From Candidatus Nomurabacteria bacterium RIFCSPHIGHO2_01_FULL_40_20 (GTDB lineage Bacteria; Patescibacteriota; Minisyncoccia; Phycocordibacterales; UBA9973), in the NCBI GenBank assembly GCA_001786835.1, contig MFTO01000011.1, positions 4,152 through 51,476 of the forward strand: 47,325 nucleotides of DNA, given 5' to 3'. Below the pieces are notes generated by a model. That model saw only the letters and a program-made list of their open reading frames with translations, was not told where the DNA came from and did no database searches. Positions 8,850-17,908 of the stretch are shown here, in pieces. The position numbers were made by a program, and so were the translations under genes. The first letter of the stretch is position 1, and each line of letters opens with the position of its first letter.

Positions 8850-9230
8850 TTATGTCTTGCTTTCTTTTCTTTTACCGGAAGCCATCGTTTTCCTCACATT
8901 TCCCCGAACAGTGCGAGAATTTGTCTTAGTTCTCTGTCCACGAACCGGAAGACGTTTTGTGTGCCGAATACCGCGAAAGCTTTTAATATCTTTTAATCTT
9001 TTAATATTTCCTGCCACTTCTCTTTTTAAGTTTCCTTCGATGGTTTTTGCTTCTATAATCACCCGGATTTTGTTTTCTTCTTCTTCTGTCAAATCCTTGG
9101 CGCGCTTGCCACGAGCAATCCCCGCCTGGTCCAAAATACGCCTTGCAGATGAAATACCTATTCCATAAAATATCGTCAATCCAATTTCCAACCTTTTTTC
9201 ATTTGGCACTGTTATTCCTAGAATTCTCAT
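8850..9230 (-). CDS. rpsM: 30S ribosomal protein S13
   Basis: RILGITVPNEKRLEIGLTIFYGIG...GIRHTKRLPVRGQRTKTNSRTVRG. Confidence 0.97.
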   Translation of the reverse strand: MRILGITVPNEKRLEIGLTIFYGIGISSARRILDQAGIARGKRAKDLTEEEENKIRVIIEAKTIEGNLKREVAGNIKRLKDIKSFRGIRHTKRLPVRGQRTKTNSRTVRGNVRKTMASGKRKESKT

Positions 9231-9232
9231 GA

Positions 9233-9343
9233 TTATTGTTTTTGTTTATGTTTGGGATTAGAGCAAATAACGCGCAAATGTCTTTGGCGTTTTACCATTT
9301 TACAATTGGCGCAGATTTTTTTAATTGACGCTCTGATTTTCAT
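9233..9343 (-). CDS. rpmJ: 50S ribosomal protein L36 (absent from the ORF track)
   Basis: Manual translation [36 protein letters not shown]. Confidence 0.95.
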   Translation of the reverse strand: MKIRASIKKICANCKMVKRQRHLRVICSNPKHKQKQ

Positions 9344-9460
9344 AATTGATTTATAAATTGATTTTCACATACAAAACAAAAACAAGGAAAAATCCTTATT
9401 TTTCAATGCCTTTTGCCATTTAAAAACCGTAACTACAATAATACACCATTTCCTATAAAA

Positions 9461-9706
9461 TTACAACCTTTTTACTATCCTCCCCTTACCTCCATATGGG
9501 TCGAGCACGACTTCGACCGTATCTCCTATTAAAACTTTAATTCTATGCATCCGCATCTTGCCGGAGAGATAGGCCAAAATTTCTTTTTCACCTTCCCCGA
9601 CATCCTCTTTGGGACTTTGTATTTTTAGTCTAAATAAGGTAGACGGCAGAGCTTCGGTAATTACTCCTTTCACCGTCATAATTTTTTCATTTTTAAAATC
9701 ACTCAT
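9461..9706 (-). CDS. infA: Translation initiation factor IF-1
   Basis: VKGVITEALPSTLFRLKI...ILAYLSGKMRMHRIKVLIGDTVEVVLDPY. Confidence 0.96.
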   Translation of the reverse strand: MSDFKNEKIMTVKGVITEALPSTLFRLKIQSPKEDVGEGEKEILAYLSGKMRMHRIKVLIGDTVEVVLDPYGGKGRIVKRL

Positions 9707-9720
9707 TTATAAGTTCTATA

Positions 9721-9749
9721 ATTCTAACAAAATAAAAGTCTATCGTCAA
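9721..9749 (-). promoter_or_regulatory. Sigma-70-like promoter for infA
   Basis: Minus strand TTGACG-17 nt-TAGAAT about 14 nt upstream of the infA ATG. Confidence 0.65.
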
Positions 9750-9761
9750 ATGTGACATAGA

Positions 9762-11072
9762 TTACTCGGGATAGATCGTAGTTACTTTTACATGTTTTGC
9801 TTTTTCGGGAACAGTCCTCCGCCAAAAAGGTTTTAATGATAAATCTGCAGATTCGATATTAGAGTACTCCAATAACACCTGTTTAAAATCTTTTTTCTTC
9901 TTACCCAGCATATCAACAATTATCTTTTGCTCATCTACTCTGTAGATTATCTTGGTTTTGCCAGAAAGATTAAAATTTATACTTTTTACGTCTTTGGAAG
10001 GAGTCGCGGGATCCAAGAGTTTAAAGTCTAAATTTTTTATATTTAATATGTAAACATCGCTGTCGTCATATTCAGTAATGGAATTTTTCGCAATCAGTTT
10101 TGTAAGTTTATCCTCTTCGAGTAAAAAACCATATAATGTCCCTCTGACTTTTATGGATACAGTGCTACTCCCCTCCTTTTGATCAACAGTCTCTTCGTCA
10201 ATATTTAAAAACACAGCGTCTTTAAAGAGAATGAAACCGGGCGGAATCTGATCAATCGCCTTTTGTAAAAGTTTTGTCTGGAGGGTACTTTGAAGCGAAG
10301 CAAGAGTATTTTCCTTATCTCCTTCTCCAATAACCGGCAGATTGCCTAGTAAACCGCCCGTCATCTCTCCTTTGCTTCTTCCATAAAACTTTTCATACTT
10401 GGGACCGCCCTTGAAGCCAAAGATCTTGAAGTCTAGTGGTCCGCTATTGTACGCCTCGCCCGGCTCTGTCGCATACACACCCACTTCTACGGACCCGGGA
10501 GTGCCATCTCCGCTCCTCCCCGGCACAACAATTCTTTTTTCTGTCTTGTATATTTTTCCATTCGAGCCTTCGAGTCTGGTGTTTATATCAAGTGTCTGAC
10601 TAGCAGAACTGTAATCGTTATAGATAATTACAGTCCCCGAGGCGGGAACGGCCACATCTTTCTTCTCTTGTGCTTCTATATTTTTACTCTCTTCTCCGCT
10701 TATAACCACCAAATCAAAAGGCAGTGGCGCTGTGGTAGAATCGAGCACGGCGGAAAAATCTTCCGCCAAAACGATGTCTTTGGATAAAGGAATGACTGTA
10801 ATTTTCGCTCGAGTAAAGAAAAAAGACAAGGCAAAAAGAAAAAAAATGATTGAGCCCAAAGCCACAAACCAAATCAAATTGCGAGGCTTGTCGGCATCAT
10901 TCCCTTCCAAACCTTGATGCACTATTTCATTTTCAATTTGAGAAAAAGTTTGTGGCTGTTTTTTGGGTTGAATTATTTCTTTCGGGTGGACGGGCTCTGC
11001 AACTTTGCCTTCGCTTGCAAGTTTGTTCGCGCGCTTTATTTTTACCATGTCTTCAAATATTTTTTTTGCCAT
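9762..11072 (-). CDS. Single-TM protein, possibly baseplate J-like, linked to the PilM-like gene
   Basis: 436 aa with one TM helix (LIWFVALGSIIFFLFALSFFF) and a beta-rich extracellular region VPASGTVIIYNDYSSASQTLDINTRLEG. Confidence 0.5.
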   Translation of the reverse strand: MAKKIFEDMVKIKRANKLASEGKVAEPVHPKEIIQPKKQPQTFSQIENEIVHQGLEGNDADKPRNLIWFVALGSIIFFLFALSFFFTRAKITVIPLSKDIVLAEDFSAVLDSTTAPLPFDLVVISGEESKNIEAQEKKDVAVPASGTVIIYNDYSSASQTLDINTRLEGSNGKIYKTEKRIVVPGRSGDGTPGSVEVGVYATEPGEAYNSGPLDFKIFGFKGGPKYEKFYGRSKGEMTGGLLGNLPVIGEGDKENTLASLQSTLQTKLLQKAIDQIPPGFILFKDAVFLNIDEETVDQKEGSSTVSIKVRGTLYGFLLEEDKLTKLIAKNSITEYDDSDVYILNIKNLDFKLLDPATPSKDVKSINFNLSGKTKIIYRVDEQKIIVDMLGKKKKDFKQVLLEYSNIESADLSLKPFWRRTVPEKAKHVKVTTIYPE

Positions 11073-11089
11073 GCTTTAGTCCTTTTATT

Positions 11090-12262
11090 CTAGCGAAGAA
11101 AACGATTGATGTAAATAGAGTCGATAATAACAGCAGGGTCACGAGTTTCTTCTTCTTTGAGAGTTACTATGCCATGAAGAGCTTGCGCGCCCAGAAAAAC
11201 AACCCGGAATTTCGACTCGGTTAGGATGTATTGATTAAACTGTTCGTTCTTTATGGTATCCGAAAAAAATAAAGATAAGTGAGGGTCCACTGTCACAAAT
11301 ACTGTGGAAGGAATAGAAATATCATTGGTCAATTTGCTCAAGAATTCTTGGAAATTTTTCAGCCATTCGTTTTTTGCCAAAGTTATGGCCGGCTCGACTT
11401 TTTTCAAGATTGTTTCTTCCATGTGACCATCTTTATACAAAGAAAGATAAGTTTTTGATTCCTCAAGCGATATATCCAGCTTGTCCGCTATATTTCTTAT
11501 TAGAAAATTACAACCCATCGGAAATGAAATAGATTCACGCAAAACATCTTTTTTTATCATGGAGATATCGGTAACTTCTCCTCCAATATTCACCAGTAAA
11601 AAATTCTCTTGATTGATAAATACGTCTCGCGCTACCGTAAAAGAAGCGATAATAAAAGAAGAAAATTTTATATTTTCGTGACCAAAATGCCTGCCAATCG
11701 CCTTGTTTATCCCGTTCAAGACTTTTTCTTGGGCAAGCGACACGAAAATATTCATCTCTACTTCTTTGACGCTTTGATTGAAGGGATTCGCCGAATCATA
11801 GCCGTTGAGCCGAGTCTTCATATTTTTCAGCTCGATTGGTTTTACTTTATTTTCAGTATGCGCGTACTTTACTCCATATTCTTCTTCAAAAATCTTGACT
11901 TCTTTCTCGATGAGCTCATTGGCAAGTTTTGAGGTGAATAAAAATGAATCTTTTTTTGTGTATTTAATAACTCTTGTCTGAGAAACAAACCAAGGAGAAG
12001 ATAAAACAACAAAGACCCGTCTAGGCGCACCTTTACCCGCAAGACAAATTTTAGAAGAAACCGTTTTAAGCGTCTCCATCGTGTTCCTTAAAAATTTCTC
12101 TACATTTACTTTCTCTTCTAAGATAATTGACTCGCTCACATTCATTATGATTTTTGGAGTGCCGTCTTTCCCCATATAAAAAAGCGCGCCGGAAACTGCG
12201 GAAGAGCCAACGTCAAAAACCAACGCCAATTCCTCCTTTTTCTTCTTAGAGAAAATTCCCAT
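11090..12262 (-). CDS. PilM/FtsA-fold actin-like ATPase
   Basis: LALVFDVGSSAVSGALFY...LLVNIGGEVTDISMI...FPMGCNFLIRNIA. Confidence 0.65.
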   Translation of the reverse strand: MGIFSKKKKEELALVFDVGSSAVSGALFYMGKDGTPKIIMNVSESIILEEKVNVEKFLRNTMETLKTVSSKICLAGKGAPRRVFVVLSSPWFVSQTRVIKYTKKDSFLFTSKLANELIEKEVKIFEEEYGVKYAHTENKVKPIELKNMKTRLNGYDSANPFNQSVKEVEMNIFVSLAQEKVLNGINKAIGRHFGHENIKFSSFIIASFTVARDVFINQENFLLVNIGGEVTDISMIKKDVLRESISFPMGCNFLIRNIADKLDISLEESKTYLSLYKDGHMEETILKKVEPAITLAKNEWLKNFQEFLSKLTNDISIPSTVFVTVDPHLSLFFSDTIKNEQFNQYILTESKFRVVFLGAQALHGIVTLKEEETRDPAVIIDSIYINRFLR

Positions 12263-12286
12263 ATAAGTATTGTATCATAAAAGAAA

Positions 12287-13951
12287 CTATGTGAGCACGG
12301 CTTTGATGCGCCGGATGCCAGATGCTACGGCTTCTTCTTTTTGGATTTTGAACACCCCGAGTTCACTAGTGTTTTTCACGTGCGGGCCTCCGCAGAATTC
12401 TTTGGAAATTATGTTGCCGTTTTTGCTTGCCCCGTCCTTGGCGGGGTCTTCAATAAAATACACCGAAACAGTCTCTGGGTATTTGGCGCCAAATTCCATT
12501 TCGGCGCCGAGCTTTTCGGCTTCCGCCAAAGGCATTTCTCTCCGAACCACATCTAGCCCTCGCGAAATTTTGTCGTTGACCCAGTCTTCCACCTTTTTCT
12601 TTTCAACGTCCTCAAGTTTGTGGTCGCAAAGAAAATCTATCCGCAAACGCTCCTCGGTGATATTGCTCCCCCTCTGTTTTATATTTTTATCCACCACCGC
12701 CTGAAGCCCGGCCAAAAGCAAGTGATGCGCGGTGTGAAGTTTTATCGTCTGTGGCTCATGGTTCGCAAGTCCTCCTTTAAACATCCCCGCGCTTGCGGTC
12801 TGCGAGAGTTTTTGATGCTCGGCTAATTTTTTATTAAAATCTTCCACATCAACACTTGTCCCTCGCTCTTTGGCTAGCTCTAGAGTTAACTCTAGAGGGA
12901 AACCATAAGTGGTGAACAAAACAAACGGGTCAGTGCCTTTTTTAAATTCTTTCATACCTTTCTCTAATGTCTCCCGAAATTTATTTTCTTCTTTCTGTAT
13001 TTCTCCCCTGTCATCAAGCGCGTAAACACCCTCATAAATCTTTTTTATTTTTTCAACTTTTTTGGCAAGCGGAGTTTTGGAAAATCTTACTGCCCGCCTG
13101 ATTAAACGCCGGAGCACATAACCGCGCCCGGTATTTGACGGCATTACCCCGTCGGAAATCAAGAAAAGAGATGCTTTCACATGGTCCGCCACAATTCGTT
13201 CTTCGCGAGTTTTTTCACTATTAAAAACATCTGTCTCATAGTTATTTTTTTTATTCTGCACTGTCGCCAGCAGACGTTCAAAACCCATACCGGTATCTAT
13301 GCCCAGAGTGTCTAGTTTTTTAAGTGTCGCAACGCCCTGATCTAACTTTTCTCTAGAACCATCGCAAAAATATTCGTTGAAAACGATATTCCAAATTTCT
13401 ACATCGTCACCATTTGCATTCTTGCAATATATCTCCGTCGTCGGTCCGCAAGGACCCTCGTCCCCAGTCGGCCCCCAAAAAACATCAGCGCCATCTTCGC
13501 GAATATCTTTTATACCTAATTCTTCCCAAATCTTTTTTGACTCCTCGTCTTTCAGCACCACGCCTTCGCCCTTGTAATACGTCACATAGGAAATTTCTAA
13601 ACCCAATTCTTTGGTCATAAATTCATGCGCATATTCTATTGCCTCGCGCCTGCCATATCCGCCAAAAGAAAAATTGCCAAGCATCTCAAGAAAAGTGTGG
13701 TGGGTATCGTCGCCCACTTCGTCAATGTCTCCGGTTCGCACGCACTTCTCTACGCTCACAACATTCTTGGTGCCAAAATCCCGCAAGGCATTTTCCGGTG
13801 CCGTGTAATAGCCCTTAAATTGTTGCATCCCGGCAGTGGTAAACAAAACCGAAATATCCCCCTCCGGCACCAAGGAAGATGAAGGCACGATTTTATGCCC
13901 CTTATCTTTAAAAAACTTTAAAAACTTTTGTCTGACGGTATGTGAATCCAT
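12287..13951 (-). CDS. alaS: Alanyl-tRNA synthetase, short form lacking the C-Ala domain
   Basis: FLKFFKDKGHKIVPSSSLVPEGD; GPTGDEGPCGPTTEIY; HTAHHLL; CGGPHV; ends directly after GIRRIKAVLT. Confidence 0.93.
   Translation of the reverse strand: MDSHTVRQKFLKFFKDKGHKIVPSSSLVPEGDISVLFTTAGMQQFKGYYTAPENALRDFGTKNVVSVEKCVRTGDIDEVGDDTHHTFLEMLGNFSFGGYGRREAIEYAHEFMTKELGLEISYVTYYKGEGVVLKDEESKKIWEELGIKDIREDGADVFWGPTGDEGPCGPTTEIYCKNANGDDVEIWNIVFNEYFCDGSREKLDQGVATLKKLDTLGIDTGMGFERLLATVQNKKNNYETDVFNSEKTREERIVADHVKASLFLISDGVMPSNTGRGYVLRRLIRRAVRFSKTPLAKKVEKIKKIYEGVYALDDRGEIQKEENKFRETLEKGMKEFKKGTDPFVLFTTYGFPLELTLELAKERGTSVDVEDFNKKLAEHQKLSQTASAGMFKGGLANHEPQTIKLHTAHHLLLAGLQAVVDKNIKQRGSNITEERLRIDFLCDHKLEDVEKKKVEDWVNDKISRGLDVVRREMPLAEAEKLGAEMEFGAKYPETVSVYFIEDPAKDGASKNGNIISKEFCGGPHVKNTSELGVFKIQKEEAVASGIRRIKAVLT
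12878..12897. repeat. 20-bp palindrome CTCTAGAGTTAACTCTAGAG inside alaS
   Basis: Identical to the core of the 38-bp palindrome at 15-52. Confidence 0.85.
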
Positions 13952-13955
13952 CTCA

Positions 13956-14459
13956 TTAATTATCTTCTCCGTTTTGTTTTTTATATAAATTAGATTTTTT
14001 TAGTCCTGCTTCCACAAACCAAAGCGCTACAAAAACAAAAAGAGTCAGAATAGTCGCAATCACAGCTAGGGAATAAAGTCCAAAACCAACTGCAACTCCG
14101 ATCCCAGCGGCCACCCACAAACCTCCGGCGGTAGTGAGTCCAACCGGACGATTGCCTTGAAACATGATAGCTCCAGCACCCAAGAAACCGATGCCAACAA
14201 TTATCTGGGACGCAATTCGGGAAGGATCAAAATTAGAAAACGCTCCATACTCCTCTGCCACAAGCTCAGAGATAGCCACAAAAAGCGCTGCGCCCATTGA
14301 CACTAAAGCATAAGTGCGGATGCCTGCTGTCTTGTGCGCCCACACCCGCTCTATACCCAAAACCACGCCTAAGCCCAGCGCCACAACTAGTTTAAAAATA
14401 ATATCGCTATTTTGTGTTAAAAATTGTGTCATAGAAGTATTATACAACGATACCTCCAC
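13956..14459 (-). CDS. MgtC/SapB family membrane protein
   Basis: VVLGIERVWAHKTAGIRTYALVSMGAALF...GIGFLGAGAIM...GLTTAGGLWVAAGIG. Confidence 0.9.
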   Translation of the reverse strand: MEVSLYNTSMTQFLTQNSDIIFKLVVALGLGVVLGIERVWAHKTAGIRTYALVSMGAALFVAISELVAEEYGAFSNFDPSRIASQIIVGIGFLGAGAIMFQGNRPVGLTTAGGLWVAAGIGVAVGFGLYSLAVIATILTLFVFVALWFVEAGLKKSNLYKKQNGEDN

Positions 14460-15600
14460 CTAAAACAACATCTTTATCATAAAGGACAATAGACTGCCCG
14501 GAAGCGACTAAAACCGATTTTTCAAAAAATACTTTTGCGGAAGACGGTCTTCCGCAGATTACTTGGCAAGATAAAAACTCGCCATGATAGCGAATTTGCG
14601 CAGTATAACCTTTTCCTTCTTTTGGCAAACCCCCAATCCAATTCACATTTTTTATCTGTAAATAAAAATTTGAAAGATTTTTAGCGTCGTGGGTTCCCTG
14701 TCCTTTTTTGTCTCCGAGGGCGAAGGCGCCAAAATCTTTTAAATTTTTATTTTGCGATACATACAAAATATTTTTCTTGATATCTTTACCAATCACATAA
14801 TACGGTTTATCGTTCGGAGTTTTTTTTGTGATAGTAAAACCACGTCGTTCCCCTAAAGTAGAAAATACTACCCCCATATGATGCCCAACAATTTCTTTTG
14901 TTTCAGTAAGTAAAACTTTTCCTTTTTTTTCTTTAATATAGTGTTTCAAAAATTCTTTCAAATCCACTTCACCCAAGAAACAAATCCCTTGGCTATCTTT
15001 TTTCTCTGCTACTGGCAGTTTGTATTTCTTAGCCAAAACGCGAACATCTCTTTTTTTTAAATGCCCTATTGGGAACAAAATTTTGGAGAGTTGTTTTTGA
15101 TTTAAAGTCCAAAGAAAATAACTCTGGTCTTTGGCAGGGTCAAGTCCAGATTTTAGATTAAAGATTTTAGATTTGAGTTTTTTGTTTTTTTGCTTAACTT
15201 TAATCTCTAATCTTTCATCTATTCTCGCGTAGTGCCCAGTCGCCACATAGTCTGCGCCCATAGAAAGCGCTTTTTTAAGAAATGCGCCAAACTTCACTTC
15301 TTTATTGCACATCACATCCGGATTCGGCGTCCGACCAGCTTTGTATTCCGCAATCATATAATCCGCCACCTCTTTTTTGTAAACTTTTTCAAAATCAAAT
15401 GTTAAAAATGGAATGTTCAGATGCGTCGCGACACGCATAGCGTCTAACCGCTCTTCTTCTTCATTACACGGCAAAAAATCCGGATGCCAGGTTCGCATAA
15501 AAACCCCGACTACTTCAAAACCTTGCTTCTTGAGCAAGGTTGCGCTGACAGCAGAGTCTACCCCACCAGAGAGCCCTATAAAAACAATTTTTTTCTTCAT
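14440..15600 (-). CDS. mnmA: tRNA 2-thiouridine synthase MnmA
   Basis: GLSGGVDSAVSATLLKKQGFEVVGVFMRTW; DPAKDQSYFLW; carries an in-frame palindromic insertion. Confidence 0.95.
   Translation of the reverse strand: MKKKIVFIGLSGGVDSAVSATLLKKQGFEVVGVFMRTWHPDFLPCNEEEERLDAMRVATHLNIPFLTFDFEKVYKKEVADYMIAEYKAGRTPNPDVMCNKEVKFGAFLKKALSMGADYVATGHYARIDERLEIKVKQKNKKLKSKIFNLKSGLDPAKDQSYFLWTLNQKQLSKILFPIGHLKKRDVRVLAKKYKLPVAEKKDSQGICFLGEVDLKEFLKHYIKEKKGKVLLTETKEIVGHHMGVVFSTLGERRGFTITKKTPNDKPYYVIGKDIKKNILYVSQNKNLKDFGAFALGDKKGQGTHDAKNLSNFYLQIKNVNWIGGLPKEGKGYTAQIRYHGEFLSCQVICGRPSSAKVFFEKSVLVASGQSIVLYDKDVVLGGGIVV
14660..14752. repeat. Palindromic element, family 5, in-frame inside mnmA
   Basis: 22-nt arms AAATAAAAATTTGAAAGATTTT/AAAATCTTTTAAATTTTTATTT (1 mismatch); core shared with 5346-5392. 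Confidence 0.85.
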
Positions 15601-15601
15601 T

Positions 15602-16519
15602 TTATTTTAAGTACTTAGCAATATTTGTCTTGTGCTCCCCGTAGGAGCGAGCATAGTGTATCACTCCACCCCCATCGTGCAAGTAATACAAATATTTTGA
15701 TTCTACCGGACTTATAGACGCCTCAATAGAAGAGAGCCCGGGGTTTGCAATCGGGCGAATTGGCAGTCCACGCTCTTTATAAGTCTCCGGAGCAGAATCT
15801 ACTTGAAGCGCTACCCCGAGTTTTAACCTTTTCCATAAAATTCCGGAAATCATTCCCCTGTCTTCTTCACCACTCGCTTCGCGCTCGATGATAGAGGCCA
15901 TAGTGATGATATCTTTTTCGCTTTGGCCAGACTCTGCAATCGCGCTTTTAAGTGGAGTAATCTTTTCTTCATAATTTTCCTGCAAAGACTCTAGCACGGT
16001 TTCTTCACTTGACTCTGGCAAGAAAAAATAAGTATCGGGGAAAAGATATCCTTCAAGGTCCCCGGATTTTTCTAAAAAAATATTTTTATCAAACAAAGGT
16101 AAACGAATTGAAAATAAATCCGCAATTTGCGCGCGGTCAAAACCTTCCGGGATGGTTATCTTGAGTGATTCCACATTGCGCTTGCCGAGGGCTATGCGTC
16201 GAGCAAGAGTAAAAACTTCCATTGGATGTTCAAAAAAATAATAACCCGCGATTACTTTCTTTTCATCGCCGTAGAGCATCACCAATGTTTCAAACGCCAG
16301 ACGGGATTTGATTAAATGGTTTTCTTTAAAAACTCTCGAGATAGAACGCAAACTGGCGCCTTCTTCAATCCTTTGCATTGTTTCTTTAGGAAAACCCTTC
16401 GGGGGCACAATCATAAAAAAATAAAATAAGAAAAGAAAGATAAAAATAATAAGAAGATAAATATCTCTCCTTGGTTTTTTTGTCTCTAGTTCGTTTGAAA
16501 ATTCTTGATTCTCTTCCAT
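15602..16519 (-). CDS. mltG: Endolytic transglycosylase MltG (YceG-like)
   Basis: TM helix; EGYLFPDTYFF; MASIIEREA; LPIRPIANPGLSSIEASISPVESKYLYYLHD. Confidence 0.93.
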   Translation of the reverse strand: MEENQEFSNELETKKPRRDIYLLIIFIFLFLFYFFMIVPPKGFPKETMQRIEEGASLRSISRVFKENHLIKSRLAFETLVMLYGDEKKVIAGYYFFEHPMEVFTLARRIALGKRNVESLKITIPEGFDRAQIADLFSIRLPLFDKNIFLEKSGDLEGYLFPDTYFFLPESSEETVLESLQENYEEKITPLKSAIAESGQSEKDIITMASIIEREASGEEDRGMISGILWKRLKLGVALQVDSAPETYKERGLPIRPIANPGLSSIEASISPVESKYLYYLHDGGGVIHYARSYGEHKTNIAKYLK

Positions 16520-16522
16520 GGA

Positions 16523-17848
16523 TTAAATCGGTAAATTCGGAGGCGGAGAAGCTTCTTTGCTCTCGATACGTTCAAGGGTAGGTACTTTCAAAATCTGGCC
16601 CGGGAAGTGCCACAGCGTCGCCAGCTCTTCCACGTTTAAAATAAAAGTATGCGGATGAAAATACGCTTTGATAAAAATATCGAGAGTAATAACTTCGGGA
16701 ATAGGCCAATGCCAACGAGTTTTGGAAAAAATATGATGACGAAGCGGAAGGTGGAAAAATGATCGTTCGCGATATTCGTGAAGCATTCTATTGGCTAAAA
16801 GTAAAACTGTTTTACTTGAAGCTGTAAATATACCGCTATAGGCATCGCCTTGGGTAGAATTATGACGTTCAAAACTGTTTAAATAAGGGTTTGAGTACTG
16901 ACGGAGTATCAAACGAATATTTCTAGAGTTATTAGTCCTATGCCCAACTGGAAATACTTCTTTTTTAGCTACATACATCAACCTGACACCAGTCTCAAAA
17001 CCAAGTTTTAAAGTTTTGTTATTAATCGCGGCAACCACTTCATCCAACCATTTAGGCATACGAACTTCTCTGGAATATGTGCCGGGTCTGTCGGCCTTTT
17101 CACGGGTACTGATATAAGGTTCTGCCAGTTTTTCGAGCACTATGTGTCCTTCTTCCACCCAATCATGCTTCTGCCACCATGTGCCGTGAGTATGATACAT
17201 TTTCTTTGATGGCGTAACGACAATCTGCATCCATGCTTGTTCTCCTTTCCCCAGGGAACCAAAAAACTCAATTACTGGAGAAATGGGGTCTACCTTGAAT
17301 TCTTCTTTAGGGTCTTTGTCTAATCCGTAGTCTACATAGCTCCTGATTGGATAGGCTTCATGTTTTTTTAACTCAAATTCACACCCCCATCCGTTCCATT
17401 CACTCTCGGACGATATTTCATCCACTGCGAGAGTATAATCCTCCACCACTTTTACTTGCGCCTGCGGATACTGCGCATACATCTGGGTTTCAATTAGACT
17501 TTTGATACGTGAAGGCGTGCGAATGTAAAAATGAACCTGCCCTTCAATGGAAGCAATTTCAAGGGAAAACCAAAACCACACCGCACCCTGCCAATATTCC
17601 TCTTTGCCTCCCTTTTTGCTCCAGTGATACAGCGCGTTGGTGAAAAAAAGCTCCATGGCTTTGGGGGAACGCAACACCTCTCTCGGCGGAATTATCTCGA
17701 GCAACACAAATTCAATGCCGGAGATAAAGTCCTGCTGAATATAATGCACCCAAAACCTCCAAGCTATGATGCCTAAGACCACTACCCCCGCGTAAGGGAG
17801 TATTGCCCGTAAGACATCAAAAGCAAGACCGAATAATGCATCAATCAT
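16523..17848 (-). CDS. Conserved membrane-anchored protein of unknown function
   Basis: 441 aa; N-terminal TM then a long soluble domain; similar in style to N-terminal parts of CPR secretion ATPase partners (inference). Confidence 0.45.
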   Translation of the reverse strand: MIDALFGLAFDVLRAILPYAGVVVLGIIAWRFWVHYIQQDFISGIEFVLLEIIPPREVLRSPKAMELFFTNALYHWSKKGGKEEYWQGAVWFWFSLEIASIEGQVHFYIRTPSRIKSLIETQMYAQYPQAQVKVVEDYTLAVDEISSESEWNGWGCEFELKKHEAYPIRSYVDYGLDKDPKEEFKVDPISPVIEFFGSLGKGEQAWMQIVVTPSKKMYHTHGTWWQKHDWVEEGHIVLEKLAEPYISTREKADRPGTYSREVRMPKWLDEVVAAINNKTLKLGFETGVRLMYVAKKEVFPVGHRTNNSRNIRLILRQYSNPYLNSFERHNSTQGDAYSGIFTASSKTVLLLANRMLHEYRERSFFHLPLRHHIFSKTRWHWPIPEVITLDIFIKAYFHPHTFILNVEELATLWHFPGQILKVPTLERIESKEASPPPNLPI

Positions 17849-17908
17849 TACTCCTTATTTTAATACAATAGAATTAGAAAGTAAAACTTAGCGCAAACTT
17901 TAAAAAAG

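Noticed and set aside
12430-12446. CCCCG-TCCTTGG-CGGGG hairpin in alaS
   Set aside because: Stem only 5 bp and no second copy seen, so weaker than the other coding palindromes.
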